Of a stretch of DNA of 64,000 nucleotides, positions 44,567 to 54,945 are shown in pieces. The stretch comes from Canis aureus. Lineage: Eukaryota > Chordata > Mammalia > Carnivora > Canidae. A model generated the notes under the pieces. That model did no database searches. It saw only the letters and a list, made by a program, of their open reading frames with translations, and was not told the origin of the DNA. The first letter of the stretch is position 1, and every line of letters begins with the position of its first letter. The translations under genes and the position numbers were made by a program. Location: the NCBI RefSeq assembly GCF_053574225.1, contig NC_135623.1:7975426-8039425 (forward strand), written 5' to 3'.

Positions 44567-45039
44567 CCTAACATCTTTTCAATGTACTTATTCAAATGAA
44601 GCCCTGAGTCTCCCATGAGGCAGCCTGACAGGAGGGAAGACTGCGGGCAGGGCTGTGAGCCCTGGGTGGTCTGCTCCCAACCCTGCTAACTGCACAGGTG
44701 GCCCATGGGCCAGCCCTTCGCGTCCTGTTCAGAGTTCCCTCCCCAGTAACCCAGAGGGTTGGGACCGGATCCGTGTTTCCAGCCTGTGGGCTCCACCTTC
44801 ACAGCGCCTGCCACGCTGGCCCATCCTTCGTCCTGAAGCTTATTTACATTCTTCTAAATATATTCACGTCAGGTTTGTTTTGTTTTGTTTAACTCCGCTT
44901 TGACATAAGCAATAACCTCCGCAGAGGTCACGGGTTTGATTTGCCCTGACTTTCTCTGACTCGCGTTAAAATAAACTGGTAGCTCCAAGTAAAAGACTCC
45001 CATTTGTGTTTGTAACAACGATGTCGAACAGAACAGCCG
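44567..45039. other. Non-coding stretch with a motif-rich AT block
   Basis: No gene or repeat is recognised. The block 44835-45035 is AT-rich, with ATATTCACGTCAGG, CGCTTTGACATAAGC, GAGGTCACGGG and GTTAAAATAAACTGG. It may be a conserved element. Confidence 0.25.
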
Positions 45040-45225
45040 TCAAGCTGAGCACTTCCCTGAGCTGCGTGCAGGTGTGGGCTCCTCCACCTTCCCAGTAGCC
45101 TCACGTGGTAGGTACCTGGCTGTCCCCGTTTTTGCAGATGGGGAAATCGAGGCACGGAGTGGTTCGGTAACACACCCAAGATCACACAGCTAGGTCCACC
45201 TAGAAGTAGCCTTACGATCCGCCAG
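45040..45225 (-). mobile_element. MIR SINE, antisense, near full length
   Basis: CTCACGTGGTAGGTACCTGG, CCGTTTTTGCAGATGGGGAA, ATCGAGGCACGGAGTGGTTC, GGTAACACACCCAAGATCAC and ACAGCTAGGTCC are the reverse MIR. Confidence 0.85.
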
Positions 45226-46437
45226 CTTTGGGAAGCTCAGGGCAAGTCCCCGTCCAAGGCGCTGCAGTTCCACGACTGGCTTCAGGGCCGCAGGTGTGGC
45301 ACCCTGGGGTTTTTGGGGAGGGCACCTGCAGGGGCCACCAGGCTGGGGCTGGCTCACCGAGTACCTGGAGGGACAGCGAGCAGGAGACCTGGGAGTTGGG
45401 AGGTTGGGAGGGGATGTGGGGGGCTGCGTGAGAGGGAAGAAGGCCGGGAGGGAGGAAGGGCCGCTGGCCGGCGTGCCCTCTTGTCCGAGGGCGAGTTTAC
45501 AGACACCCGTTTAGAGTTTTCCTTACTCCATTCGGCGTTCACCTCTAGCAGGCTGGTTGCACCCTTCCCGGCTTCCGCAGATTTCCCTCCTGGGCATGGG
45601 ACACAGGATCGAGAAACTCGTGCCCAGGGCACTAACTACCTGGACCGCATCCCGGGCCGCCTGCAGACTCACCTGCACTTCCCTGTGACAAATGGACTTG
45701 GCAGGGCCTGGGACACATCAGAACAGAGGATCCACTGTGCTTCGTTCCCTCCTGGGAAGGGGAACAGCCCTGTCCCTTCTCCTTGCCTGGGCCTCTCTCT
45801 CTCCCCTCCTCCCTGACGGGGTGCTGGCTCCTGACCTTTGGTTAGGGGTTACTGGCTGGGCGGCCTTGGGCGGCCACTTAGCCTGTCTGGGGCCCCGACT
45901 GGGTCTGTGCTCATCTCGATGAAGCCCAAACTGTCTCCTGGGACTTCGAGGAATCCTCCAAGGGGTCCCCGGTATCCAGCCCCACATGCCAGCTGCGGTC
46001 ACCTCCCTCCCTTCCTGCTCTGGCTCCTGCTTGTGCACATCTGCTGTCCCAGAAGCTGCTTGGCGAGGCCCTGTTCCTGCCTCCACCCCTCTGGGGACTG
46101 GAGACTGTGTCTAGATGGTCCCGAGCCCCCCAGGACTCACACACAGGAGGGTCTGGACTCTGAACAGAGATGGCTGGCACTTTGTTACTGGAGCCCCAGA
46201 TCAGCTTCACTTGGGCCCAAAGTCTCATGAACCGCTTCTTGAGTGGTCCCCTGAGCATCTATCTCTGGTCTCTCTCTCTCTGCCGGGGCTCAGAACCATC
46301 AGTGCTCCTAGGGACATCCGCTACCCCCTCTCTTTCCTTGTTTCCCTCACTACCTCTGCCCCGCTCCTCACCAAAAATTCTTCTCTCCCAGCTTGAAAAT
46401 CACCTTGCGTGTGAAAGAAGCCACAAAGTGGCCTGCC

Positions 46438-46440
<3 letters not shown>
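45226..46440. other. Unassigned GC-rich stretch
   Basis: Frames of up to 167 codons occur on both strands, as expected for GC-rich DNA; none shows a domain. About 45840-45910 may be a decayed MIR. Confidence 0.35.

Positions 46441-46480
<40 letters not shown>
46441..46480. repeat. (TG)20 microsatellite
   Basis: Twenty pure TG units. Likely polymorphic in length and able to adopt Z-form DNA in principle. Confidence 0.98.
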
Positions 46481-46483
<3 letters not shown>

Positions 46484-46964
46484 AGGAGAAATGGCACAGT
46501 ATATGTAGGGACGGGGTGATGGCCTAGGTCTGCACCGTCCAACATAGTGGTCACTTGAAATGTAACCAGTGCGACAGAGAAACTGGATTTGCAATTTTCA
46601 TTTAAAGGTGGATTTAAAAACGAAAGCACTATGGAACGTTTTCCCAGTAACCCCACTTTATGGCTTAGTTCCTACTGCAGCTCACCTTAACCTTGACACT
46701 ACCGGAGTATCATCGTGCAGGTGGCGGTTGCTGGCACCGTTTCCAGTAACTCACTCAAAATTTTTTTTGATATTTGTTGCTCAATGCAGTGATGGTATTT
46801 TGGCTATATGGAGTTAAATGAGCTACTTTACTAAAATTAAGCTCACCGTGTTTTTCTTTTTCCTGTTTTTTTTTGTTTTGTTTTCTTTTTTTTTTGTTTT
46901 TTTTAACGAGGCTACTAGAAAATTATAAATACTGCTCGTATTCTATCTTATGGGACAGTGTTGG

Positions 46965-47165
46965 TCTAGAGCAGAAGCAGAGACCTTTTCCTGTTAAGAG
47001 GACCAGATAGCAAATATTTTAGGCCGCGTGGATCGTACGGTCTGTGTCACGGCCACTCAGCGTAAAGCCAAAGCAGCCACGAATAGTGCAGAAATGACTG
47101 TGCGGATCCGTGTGCCAATGAAACTTTATTTACAAAAGCGGGTGGCGGACGAGACTCACCCTGTG
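46965..47165 (+). mobile_element. hAT-Charlie-type DNA transposon (MER58-like), copy 2
   Basis: GAAGCAGAGACCTTTTCCTG, CAGATAGCAAATATTTTAGG, CGGTCTGTGTCACGGCCACT, GCCAATGAAACTTTATTTAC and AAAAGCGGGTGGCGGAC. It is the same element as 15965-16190 in the opposite orientation. CpGs are unusually well kept for an old repeat. Confidence 0.72.
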
Positions 47166-47314
47166 AGTCGCTGTGCAGGCTCCTGGTCTGGAGGAACAGC
47201 AGGCCGCAGGAAGCAGATGAGGATGGGATGAGCAGCCCCGGGCACTGGGCAGATGATGGAGGAAGGAAGGTGTTCCAGAGAGGTAGCTGGGACAGAGGAA
47301 GTTCACGCTGCCCC

Positions 47315-47440
47315 AGTGCCTAGCATGTGCCCGGCATTTTTCACGTATTTCACTTGTGCTGACTCCTTGAATCCTCTCAACAACTTGTTGAGCATGTGAC
47401 CCAAGTGATTAACCCTGGTTTCTAGATGAGGAGCCGGGAT
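47315..47440 (-). mobile_element. MIR SINE, antisense
   Basis: AGTGCCTAGCATGTGCCCGGC, TTTCACGTATTTCACTTGTG, TTGAATCCTCTCAACAACTTG and GTTTCTAGATGAGGAGCC are the reverse MIR 3' half. Confidence 0.7.
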
Positions 47441-48009
47441 TCCCGCCCAGGCAGGCGGGCCCAGAGCCTGCACGCTCTGCTGCCTCTCCCTGCTGCCTGC
47501 TTTTCTCTCTGCCTCTCCCTCCCCTCGAACGAGGTGGGTGGTCGTAACCTAATCTCCCAGGGGGGCACATGGGGCTTGCAGGGACAGGAGCTTGCCCAAG
47601 CCTACATCCCCTCCCTGAGCCTGCCCTTCAGCCCAGGTCACCCACCCCACAGGCGCCTTCTCTTTCTACTGTGCGTGTTCCCTTTCTTGCAAGGGATGCT
47701 CTTGTGTGCCAGCCCGGGTCTCGATGGCCTCCCTGTGTTGAGTCCCTGGCACGTGTGACAGAGGCCATGCCTTTTGGCATGGGCCCAGGTGCTCTCGGCT
47801 CCTCCTGGATGTGCCGGCGGCTGCAGCCCCAGGGAGTTGGGGACTGAGCTGGGCCAGATTCCATGCTGTGTCCTCTCCTCATTGCAGGCCACAGAAAAGG
47901 AGGAGGCACCTTGAGAAAGTTCCGTGACTTTGTGCTCGCTAGGTGCCTTCTCCTGGGTTCTTAGTGATCCAAGGAGGCTGGAAAAAGCCTGGAGTGGGGA
48001 CATCAGAGA
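47441..48009. other. Unassigned non-coding stretch
   Basis: GC-rich. Overlapping 90-121-codon frames on both strands lack domains. Confidence 0.4.
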
Positions 48010-48345
48010 AGCACTTTTCTATGTACGTATGCAACTTGGAACAACATTGGCATCATAGTCTGTGTACAGCTTTGTGTTCTGTTTTCCTTGTTGTTTCCCT
48101 TAATGTTATCATGGGCAATTTCCCCCATTAATAAGTATTTTCAGAAACAGAAATTTTTGTTCCTTGCCCACATTCCATTTTATAGCATCATGATTTATTT
48201 CACCACCAATCCTTGTCGCTTGGATGTTTAGGTTGTGTCCAATTTATCTGCTGTTGCAAACAGTGCTCTGATAAAACATCTGTGTAGGTAAATCTCTGGT
48301 CTGTTGCTCTACTGATGTATTCTAGATTCCTAGCAGCGGACTTCG
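48010..48345 (-). mobile_element. Ancient L1 (L1M/HAL1-type), antisense
   Basis: TTGTTTCCCTTAATGTTATC, ATAGCATCATGATTTATTTC, TTGGATGTTTAGGTTGTGTC, CAATTTATCTGCTGTTGCAA and ATGTATTCTAGATTCCTAGC keep antisense L1 order. Confidence 0.65.
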
Positions 48346-49627
48346 GTGCTCGAAGAATGTGAAAGTCTGGGTGTAGATGCTCCCTTCCCCTACTCCTTAC
48401 CCACGCAGTCAGTTTCGGGCTTCTCAGGTTGGTCTGACCACCTGGGCGGGCAGACGGGAGGACGGAAGGCAGGGAGAGGAGCTGAAGTGATCTTATCAGA
48501 AGGTTCTGGAGGGATGGGGGGAAGGGAAGGCAGCCACAGGGAGATGGGCCGAGAAGAGCTTGGCCAGGGGGGAGAGGAGTCTGAAGGTGGGTGGCAGGGC
48601 AGGTTTGAGAAAGGGGAAAGGAGGAGGATGGGAACAGCTGGCCTCGCACAACCCGTGTTAGAGAGAGAATTATGGCCAAGGGTAGTAAGGAAGCTCGGCT
48701 CTGGCGCGTGCCAGGTCGTCTCCTTGGCTGCCTCCTCGGGAGACCTTACTCGAGAATTCATAGTGTTTCTCAAAACTCAGGGGAAACTCCGTTTGGGTTT
48801 CTTTGGATGCGTCACCACGCCGGGACAGGCATCAAGGCCCAGTTTCGTCTGGGCTACAGGATTTTGAGATTATTAAATGCGGATCATTAAATCACCTGCT
48901 AGAAAAAGAAATTGTAAAAACTTACGCTCTAACCAGGACCCTATTTTGTGGCTCTCTCACTAAAATGACTCACAGTTTCAAAAGAGGGTTTTGCTGGGAT
49001 GTGATGCTCGGAAGATCAGGCTAGAATTCATGAGGCTTGAGCCTAAGCCAGGATCTTATTCACTGGCTTGAGCAAGTCGTGGAAACACTCAGGTCTCCCC
49101 ATCCCGTTATTTATGTAACCAGCGGGCCTGACCCTTCCCCTCTCCGTCTGGGGTGTTGCTGCCGTCCCTCAGCACATCCCGGAATGTGTGAGTGGAAGCC
49201 TCCCCCCCATACCCTCCATACCGCCACCCGTAGACGTAAGGGCGCATAAGTCAGGAGCAAAGGCTTTTCCTGTTCCCAGTGCAGGGCTTCCCCCGCTGAG
49301 CAGCGCCTTCCCATAGAAATATGATGCGAACCACAAATGTGAATCATGTGTGTCTTCGAAATTTTCTGGGTAGTCACATTTAAAAAAAGACGAGAAGAAA
49401 CAATTGAAATGAATAGTAATGATACGTTTTCCTTAACACGACATATCCAAAATGTTGTATTTTCAACATGTAATCGATATAAAAAAGTTAATAGCAGATG
49501 TGATTTTTTTTTCATACTGTGTCTTCAAAATCCAGTGTATTTCACCCTTACAGCATATCTCAAGGTGGACGAGCCACATTTCAGCAGCCGCAGGTGGCTG
49601 CTGCCTCCCATCTCCCAGCCAGGCATG
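48346..49627. other. Unassigned stretch left of the minisatellite
   Basis: Purine-rich at 48440-48640, giving a 173-codon plus frame without domains. The AT-richer block 48870-49010 contains TGACTCA at 48966-48972. 49330-49550 is AT-rich with no repeat recognised. Confidence 0.35.
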
Positions 49628-50238
49628 GCCCTGAGCCTGGAGCCCACCTCCCCCAGGAGCACCCCGGGGACACAGCCCTGAGCCTGGAGCCCACCTCCCC
49701 CAAGAGCACCCCGGGGACGCAGCCCTGAGCCTGGAACCCACCTCTCCCAGGAGCACCCCGGGGGCACAGCCCTGAGCCTGGAGCCCACCTCTCCCAGGAG
49801 CACCCCAGGGGCACAGCCCTGAGCCTGGAGCCCACCTCCCCCAAGAGCACCCCGGGGACGCAGCCCTGAGCCTGGAACCCACCTCTCCCAGGAGCACCCC
49901 GGGGGCACAGCCCTGAGCCTGGAACCCACCTCTCCCAGGAGCACCCCGGGGGCACAGCCCTGAGCCTGGAGCCCACCTCTCCCAGGAGCACCCCAGGGGC
50001 ACAGCCCTGAGCCTGGAGCCCACCTCCCCCAAGAGCACCCCGGGGACGCAGCCCTGAGCCTGGAACCCACCTCTCCCAGGAGCACCCCGGGGGCACAGCC
50101 CTGAGCCTGGAGCCCACCTCTCCCAGGAGCACCCCAGGGGCACAGCCCTGAGCCTGGAGCCCACCTCCCCCAAGAGCACCCCGGGGACGCAGCCCTGAGC
50201 CTGGAGCCCCCTTCCCCAGGAGCACCCCGGGGGCAGGA
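49628..50238. repeat. 47-bp minisatellite, 13 units, with higher-order structure
   Basis: Thirteen head-to-tail units start every 47 bases from 49628 with GCCCTGAGCCTGGA. Units fall into exact classes; written A to E the order is A-B-C-D-B-C-C-D-B-C-D-B-E. B has CCCCCAAGAG and GGGGACGCA, C has GGAACCC with CTCTCCCAGG, D has CCCCAGGGGCACA. The repeated B-C-D block is 141 bp. Because 47 is not divisible by 3, one repeat cycles through all three frames. No stop codon arises on the minus strand, which explains three overlapping 186-238-codon minus frames. These are unlikely to be genes. Confidence 0.98.
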
Positions 50239-52089
50239 GGGCAGGGGAGGCAGGGCCTGGGCTGTTCCAGGAAAGATGCTCTCGGCAAACAGGGCCCCCT
50301 CCAGAGGCAGCAGGTTTCCTGGACTAACTCAGCCTGGTTTGGTCCGTGTCCATCTGCCTCCCTGCAGACCCAGAATCCCCTCCTTTCTGCGTGGTCCCCG
50401 CAGGGCCAGGCAGCTTCACTTTGAAGCTCTGGAAGCCCAAAGGATCAGATTCTATATCCTTCCCCGGGTAACGGGCTACTTGCCCAGCCCCACACCTCTT
50501 TCAGAAAGAACCTCCTGCCACGGTTCTGACCTCGGTCACCCGCCCTGACTCACCGTTGCAAGGACAGTGCCTTTCATCAGCCCCAAGGGGCCTTATGTTT
50601 TCCCTTTCTGAGGGACTCTGCCCTCTGTGGGCTGTGGGTGACTTTCTGGCCTCTTCGTTCTGAAAAACACGCACAGATGTCCTCTCCAGCAAGGCAGCCT
50701 GCTCCTCTTATCCACGAGGGGTGAGGCGGATGACCTTGAAGCCCTTTCTGCAGCTCTAACTATCCTTCTGCTGTCATCCTCATGACTCAGCGCTTTCGGG
50801 AGGTGGGGGGGAAAGATGATCTTGGTGGTTCTTTTGTTTTTTTTTTTGCACTGAGGAGGAGAGTACCCCCGTGACTGGGGAGCGTCCCGAGAGCACCCCG
50901 TCTCCTCGCCAAGGGCTTTGCGAGCCCCTCCGGCCGGTGTCGCCCAGCTTCCCTCCTTCCCGCCCTCCCTTCGTTAAGTGGCACGCGGAGAAGGTATTTA
51001 TTGTAGCATTCTGACAAATAGAAACCATTCCGATGATTTACGACCCTGCAACCTCCTCCCTTTGAGTCAGTGTGTGATTCATCTCTTTGATGCGAGACTT
51101 CCGAAGTGTGGCTCACTTGGGGGGGAATGAACCTGGAGGTGAGCCCTTTCTGCCGGCCTGTTCCCCTGCCCCCTCCCCACACCTGACCCACGACACCCAC
51201 ACCTGACCCACGCCTCGTCCACGGCAGCGTCCTCGGCTGAAGGCTTCACTTTTACTCCTGGGGTTCTGTCCAGGGGCTGATTCTCTACCTGGTTCCCAGG
51301 AAAAGATGTAGGACCCCGGCTGGGGAGTGGGGGAGGTGGTGGGGGGGCAAACGCTGACTCAGAGCCAGCTGTAGCCCCAAAGATTTGGCTTGGTGCCGGG
51401 AGGTCTGGGTTGGAAAATTCTGGCCCAGCAAGAGCCTACAATACAGGTCACAGTGGACCAGAGGAGGTGCATAGCTCCCCCCACCCCAAGATGCCAGCAC
51501 AGGAGGCCTGAAAGCAGCAGGAAGGGACAACGGAGCCGACCTCTGATGGATGACAAGGGACAGACGGACGTTGCAGCAAAAGGAACAGCATGTGCCATTC
51601 TCAGAGGCCAGAGCATCTCGGTTCCCCCCTCCAAACATGCCAGTGCCGGGGCCTGGCTTCGGGCGAGGAGGCGTGTTGGGGTGCAGCAGAGGCAGGTGGG
51701 GTGGGAGCAGGGCCCGGCCTTAGGGCTGACACCGCTTCTCTAGCCCACTGACCCTGGGGAGCACACAGGGGTTTTAAAGAGCCCTTGCAAGGTGGAAAAG
51801 CTCACCCTGGGGGTGGGGTTGGGGGTGGGGGCGACCGTCTCAGAGTGAGGGTGACACTAGCAGGCTGGAGGCGAGACAAGGGAGGCCGGAGAGGCGATGG
51901 CCTCCGTGGTCCTAGTGGGACACGCCGTTGAACTGAGGCCGTTGTGTGGAAAAGAGGCAGCAGCTTCCAGAGCTCTTTAGGAGGGTAGAGAAGACAGACG
52001 GAGGGACCATTTGGATTTGGCAGGTTCATGTCGTTCCAAGCACCATTTATTGAGGGGGGTAAGGAGATCATTAAGAAATGACATTTATT
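50239..52089. other. Non-coding stretch with several AP-1/ARE-like sites
   Basis: No gene is recognised. TGACTCAGC (50783-50791) and TGAGTCA (51063-51069) flank an AT-richer block, 50985-51110, that could be regulatory. About 51370-51640 may hold decayed antisense L2. Confidence 0.35.
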
Positions 52090-52267
52090 GGGGCGCCTGG
52101 GTGGCTCAGAGGGGTTGAGTGTCTGCCTTCGGCTCAGGTTGTGATCCCGGCGTCCTGGGATCGAGCCCTGCATGGAGCCTGCATCTCCCTCTGCCTGTGT
52201 CTCTGCCTCTCTCTCTGTGTCTCTCATAAATAAATACATAAAATCTTTAAAAAAAAAAAAAAAAAAA
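52090..52267 (+). mobile_element. SINEC_Cf-type, sense, first of a tandem pair
   Basis: GGGGCGCCTGGGTGGCTCAG, CTGCCTTCGGCTCAGGTTGT, GATCGAGCCCTGCATGGAGC, CTCTGCCTGTGTCTCTGCCT, CATAAATAAATACATAAAAT and a 19-A run. The second SINE begins within a few bases of its tail. Confidence 0.96.
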
Positions 52268-52515
52268 GGGAGGGCCACCTGGGTGTCTCCATGGGTTAAG
52301 CAGCCGACTCTTGATTTCGGCTCAGGTTGTGATCTCAGGGTCCTGGGATGGAGCCCCGCGTTGGGCTCTGCGCTCAGCAGGGAGTCTGCTCCAGGGTCCT
52401 CTCCCCACCCGCCGTGCCCCTGCTCACACATATATGTGTGTGTGTGTCCATGTGCTCTCTCTCTCTCTGTCTAAAATAAATAAATAAGCCTTTCTTTTTC
52501 TTTCTTTTTTTAAAA
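52268..52515 (+). mobile_element. SINEC (older type), sense, second of a tandem pair
   Basis: GGGCCACCTGGGTGTCTCCA, CAGCCGACTCTTGATTTCGG, GATCTCAGGGTCCTGGGATG, a CT/GT-rich body with an ATATATGTGTGTGTGTG run, and AATAAATAAATAAGCC. ACATTTATTGG before the pair and GCATTTCTGG after it may be an outer target duplication. Confidence 0.93.
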
Positions 52516-52578
52516 GGCATTTCTGGTTTAGTGTGGAATGAGCCGGAGGGAGGAATTACAAGCGTCCTTGGGGTTTCT

Positions 52579-52816
52579 TTTTTTTTTTTTTAATAATAAA
52601 TTTATTTTTTATTGGTGTTCAATTTGCCAACTTACAGAATAACACCCAGTGCTCATCCCGTCACGTGCCCCCCTCAGTGCCCGTCACCCAGTCACCCCCA
52701 CCCCCCGCCCTCCTCCCCTTCCATCACCCCTAGTTCGTTTCCCAGAGTTAGGAGTCTTTATGTTCTCTCTCCCTTTCTGATATTTCCCACACACTTCTTC
52801 TCCCTTCCCTTATATT
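52579..52816 (-). mobile_element. Canine-type L1 3' end, antisense, 5'-truncated
   Basis: T-rich tail, TTGGTGTTCAATTTGCCAAC, CACCCAGTGCTCATCCCGTC, CCCAGAGTTAGGAGTCTTTA and TTTCTGATATTTCCCACACA. CCTTGGGGTTTCT (52566-52578) and CCCTGGGGTTTCT (52817-52829) form the target duplication with one mismatch. Confidence 0.95.
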
Positions 52817-52879
52817 CCCTGGGGTTTCTAACTTGGACAGTGTCGCACAGTAACTTTCCTGATAGTACTTTCCCTGCCT

Positions 52880-53030
52880 GGTGGCGCAGACTCACCAGCT
52901 CTCAGGGCCCTTAGATGGTCTGCTCCAAAGGCCTGATTTGAACAGAAAGAGGAAGAGAAGCTCAGAGAGGGGCTCGGTCTACCCAAAGGCACACAGCCAG
53001 CTCCTCTCCTTCCACAGGTTGGCTGTAAAA
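52880..53030 (-). mobile_element. MIR SINE, antisense
   Basis: GAGAAGCTCAGAGAGGGGCTC, GTCTACCCAAAGGCACACAG and CCAGCTCCTC fit the reverse MIR core. Confidence 0.6.
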
Positions 53031-54109
53031 CCGAAGGAAATTTTCTCTCCCGCCCTTCGTCACTTTAGGAGATTTTTATTCTGTCACCACTGGGAGATCC
53101 AGAGACGTTAACCAAATCACGAACAATGGGAAGCAAGAACTTGTAATTAAAATTCTCAGTTTTTGTCCTTGCTCTTCATTCAGATGTTGGTGGAGCCAAG
53201 CCAGCCGGCATACTTTTCCTTCTGATACGCTTGGCTGGGGCGTCTCTGGGGAGCGCGCTGCTGCTCCTGCCTTCTGCATCAGCCCCATGCGGCCTTCCTC
53301 GCCTGGCTCACCACTGGGCCCCTTCTCACTCGGAAGCCCCCCCCCCCCACGTACGTTTGTGGGACTACCCTGGTTGCTGATCTGGGCTCCTCCCACTGCC
53401 GGCGCCCCGGACACAGTCAGGTCAGCCTCCCTGGGGTTAGGTGGGGCCTCCAGGCCCTTTCTGTGTCTGCTTTGAGTCTCTGCTCTGGTTTGAGCTCCAT
53501 GTGGGGGAGGAAGGGCTCCCCCGTCTTGCTCCGGAGCTTCCTGCTGGGGTGTCAAAGGGACCTGCCCTGTTCAGGAGGATCAGGAGGTGGCCCCTGACCA
53601 CCGGACCACAGCCACTGTAAGACAGATGTGGAGCAGCCTCAGAGCCAGTCGCAGTACTGTCCCTGCCTCCTGCCCCTCACCTGCTCGGCCTCGACCTGGC
53701 TCGAGTCTGGCTTGCGGGATTCCTCCATAGGTGCCCTGACTCTCCTCCCCGGCATGCTCAAGGGCTGGCGGTCCCCCCTTGGCACCGGCACCTGGTACCC
53801 GCTTTGGCAGAGGCCCCCCAGCTGGCCCGTGGTGGCCTGGCCAGGCCCCTTTACCCGAGTGCCACTCCAGGTCCTGGGACAGCCCCAGCTGTGTCTGCGG
53901 CGCCGTGGGGTGGGCCTCTCTGGTTGCCCCCTCCTTCGGCCCCTCCTCCGAGACCCTGGGCCTCTGCGTCTGGGTCTTCTTGTCTCTCCCGTGTGCTTCC
54001 TCTGGTCCTGATCATCCATCTCAAACCTCATCCCTGGCTCCACGGAAGGGCTGATCCCACTCGTCAGGGAAACTGCTTCTCCTGCGCCACCTCTGGGTCC
54101 CCTTACATC
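53031..54109. other. GC-rich stretch with long non-repeat frames
   Basis: No gene is recognised. A 134-codon minus-strand frame starting with ATG at 54043 (to 53639) is arginine-rich (RRPRRRGPGSRRRGRRRG) and overlaps a 127-codon plus frame, so base composition explains it best. A run of 12 C is at 53337-53348. Confidence 0.35.
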
Positions 54110-54300
54110 ACTTCATCGACTCTTTCCCGAACGCTGTGAGATGGACACCATCTCCGTATGAAGGTGAGGAAAGTGAGGTTTAGAAAGGGCAGCTCATTTG
54201 TGTGAGAGCGCCCGGCTGGGGCTCAAATCCACATCTGTCTGACCTCAAAGCCTGTGCCCTTTTACTCTCTCCCCGTGCAGCTCGCACCCATCCTTGGCCG
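54110..54300 (-). mobile_element. MIR SINE, antisense
   Basis: CTGTGAGATGGACACCATCT, GTGAGGAAAGTGAGGTTTAG, GGGGCTCAAATCCACATCTG and TGACCTCAAAGCCTGTGCCC are the reverse MIR, including its tRNA-like half. Confidence 0.78.
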
Positions 54301-54349
54301 CCTTTACCTGGCGAGAAGGGTAGGAGAAAGGACTTCTGATCCTTCATAT

Positions 54350-54500
54350 TTTCCCACTAATGTTTGCTGAGCATCGTTCCCTATGCACTTTGCATGCATC
54401 ATGCATTTGCTCTCGCTACAGCCCCCAGACTTCCATTTTCCAGTTGAAGAAACTGAGTCACAAGGCTTGTCCAGGCAACAGAGATGACTGACTGGGACGT
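54350..54500 (-). mobile_element. MIR SINE, antisense
   Basis: AATGTTTGCTGAGCATCGTT, GCACTTTGCATGCATCATGC and CCAGTTGAAGAAACTGAGTC are a second, adjacent reverse MIR. Confidence 0.65.
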
Positions 54501-54529
54501 CCTCCTCACCATCCCTCCTACACATCCAG

Positions 54530-54945
54530 CATACTCGTGCCTCACGGCCATACGCATAGTCTATTCCGTCTGCTGGTGATGCTCTTCCCGCTGACCTACA
54601 CCTGGCTTGGCTCTCTCACTCTTCCTTCCCCTGTCTGCTCAGGTGTCTCCTTCTCCAATAGCTCTCCCTTACCACCCTATTTAACATAGCACCCCTGTCA
54701 GGTCCCATCCCCTTGCCCTATTTTGCTTTTCTTCTTACCACTTACCAGCAGTTGGCATATGTATTAACATGTCTCCTCCACTAGAATATAAAGTCTGTAA
54801 GAGCAGGGATGTGGCCTGTTTTACTCTCTGGGGTACATACCCAGCCCCTAGGACAGTGCCTGTCTTGTAGTCCTGCTCCTGCTCAATCAGCATTGCTTGT
54901 ACAAGTGAATGAATGAATGAATGAATGAATGAATGAATGAATAGG
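54530..54945 (+). mobile_element. L2 LINE 3' end, sense, with (GAAT)n tail
   Basis: GATGCTCTTCCCGCTGACCT, CTGCTCAGGTGTCTCCTTCT, CCACTAGAATATAAAGTCTG, AAGAGCAGGGATGTGGCCTG and CCCCTAGGACAGTGCCTG end in an expanded GAAT run at 54906-54942. This tail is the L2 terminal repeat grown into a microsatellite. Confidence 0.88.

Noticed and set aside
49628..50238. CRISPR-like array, because of regular repeats
   Set aside because: Units are contiguous with no unique spacers, and the host is a mammal. It is a minisatellite.
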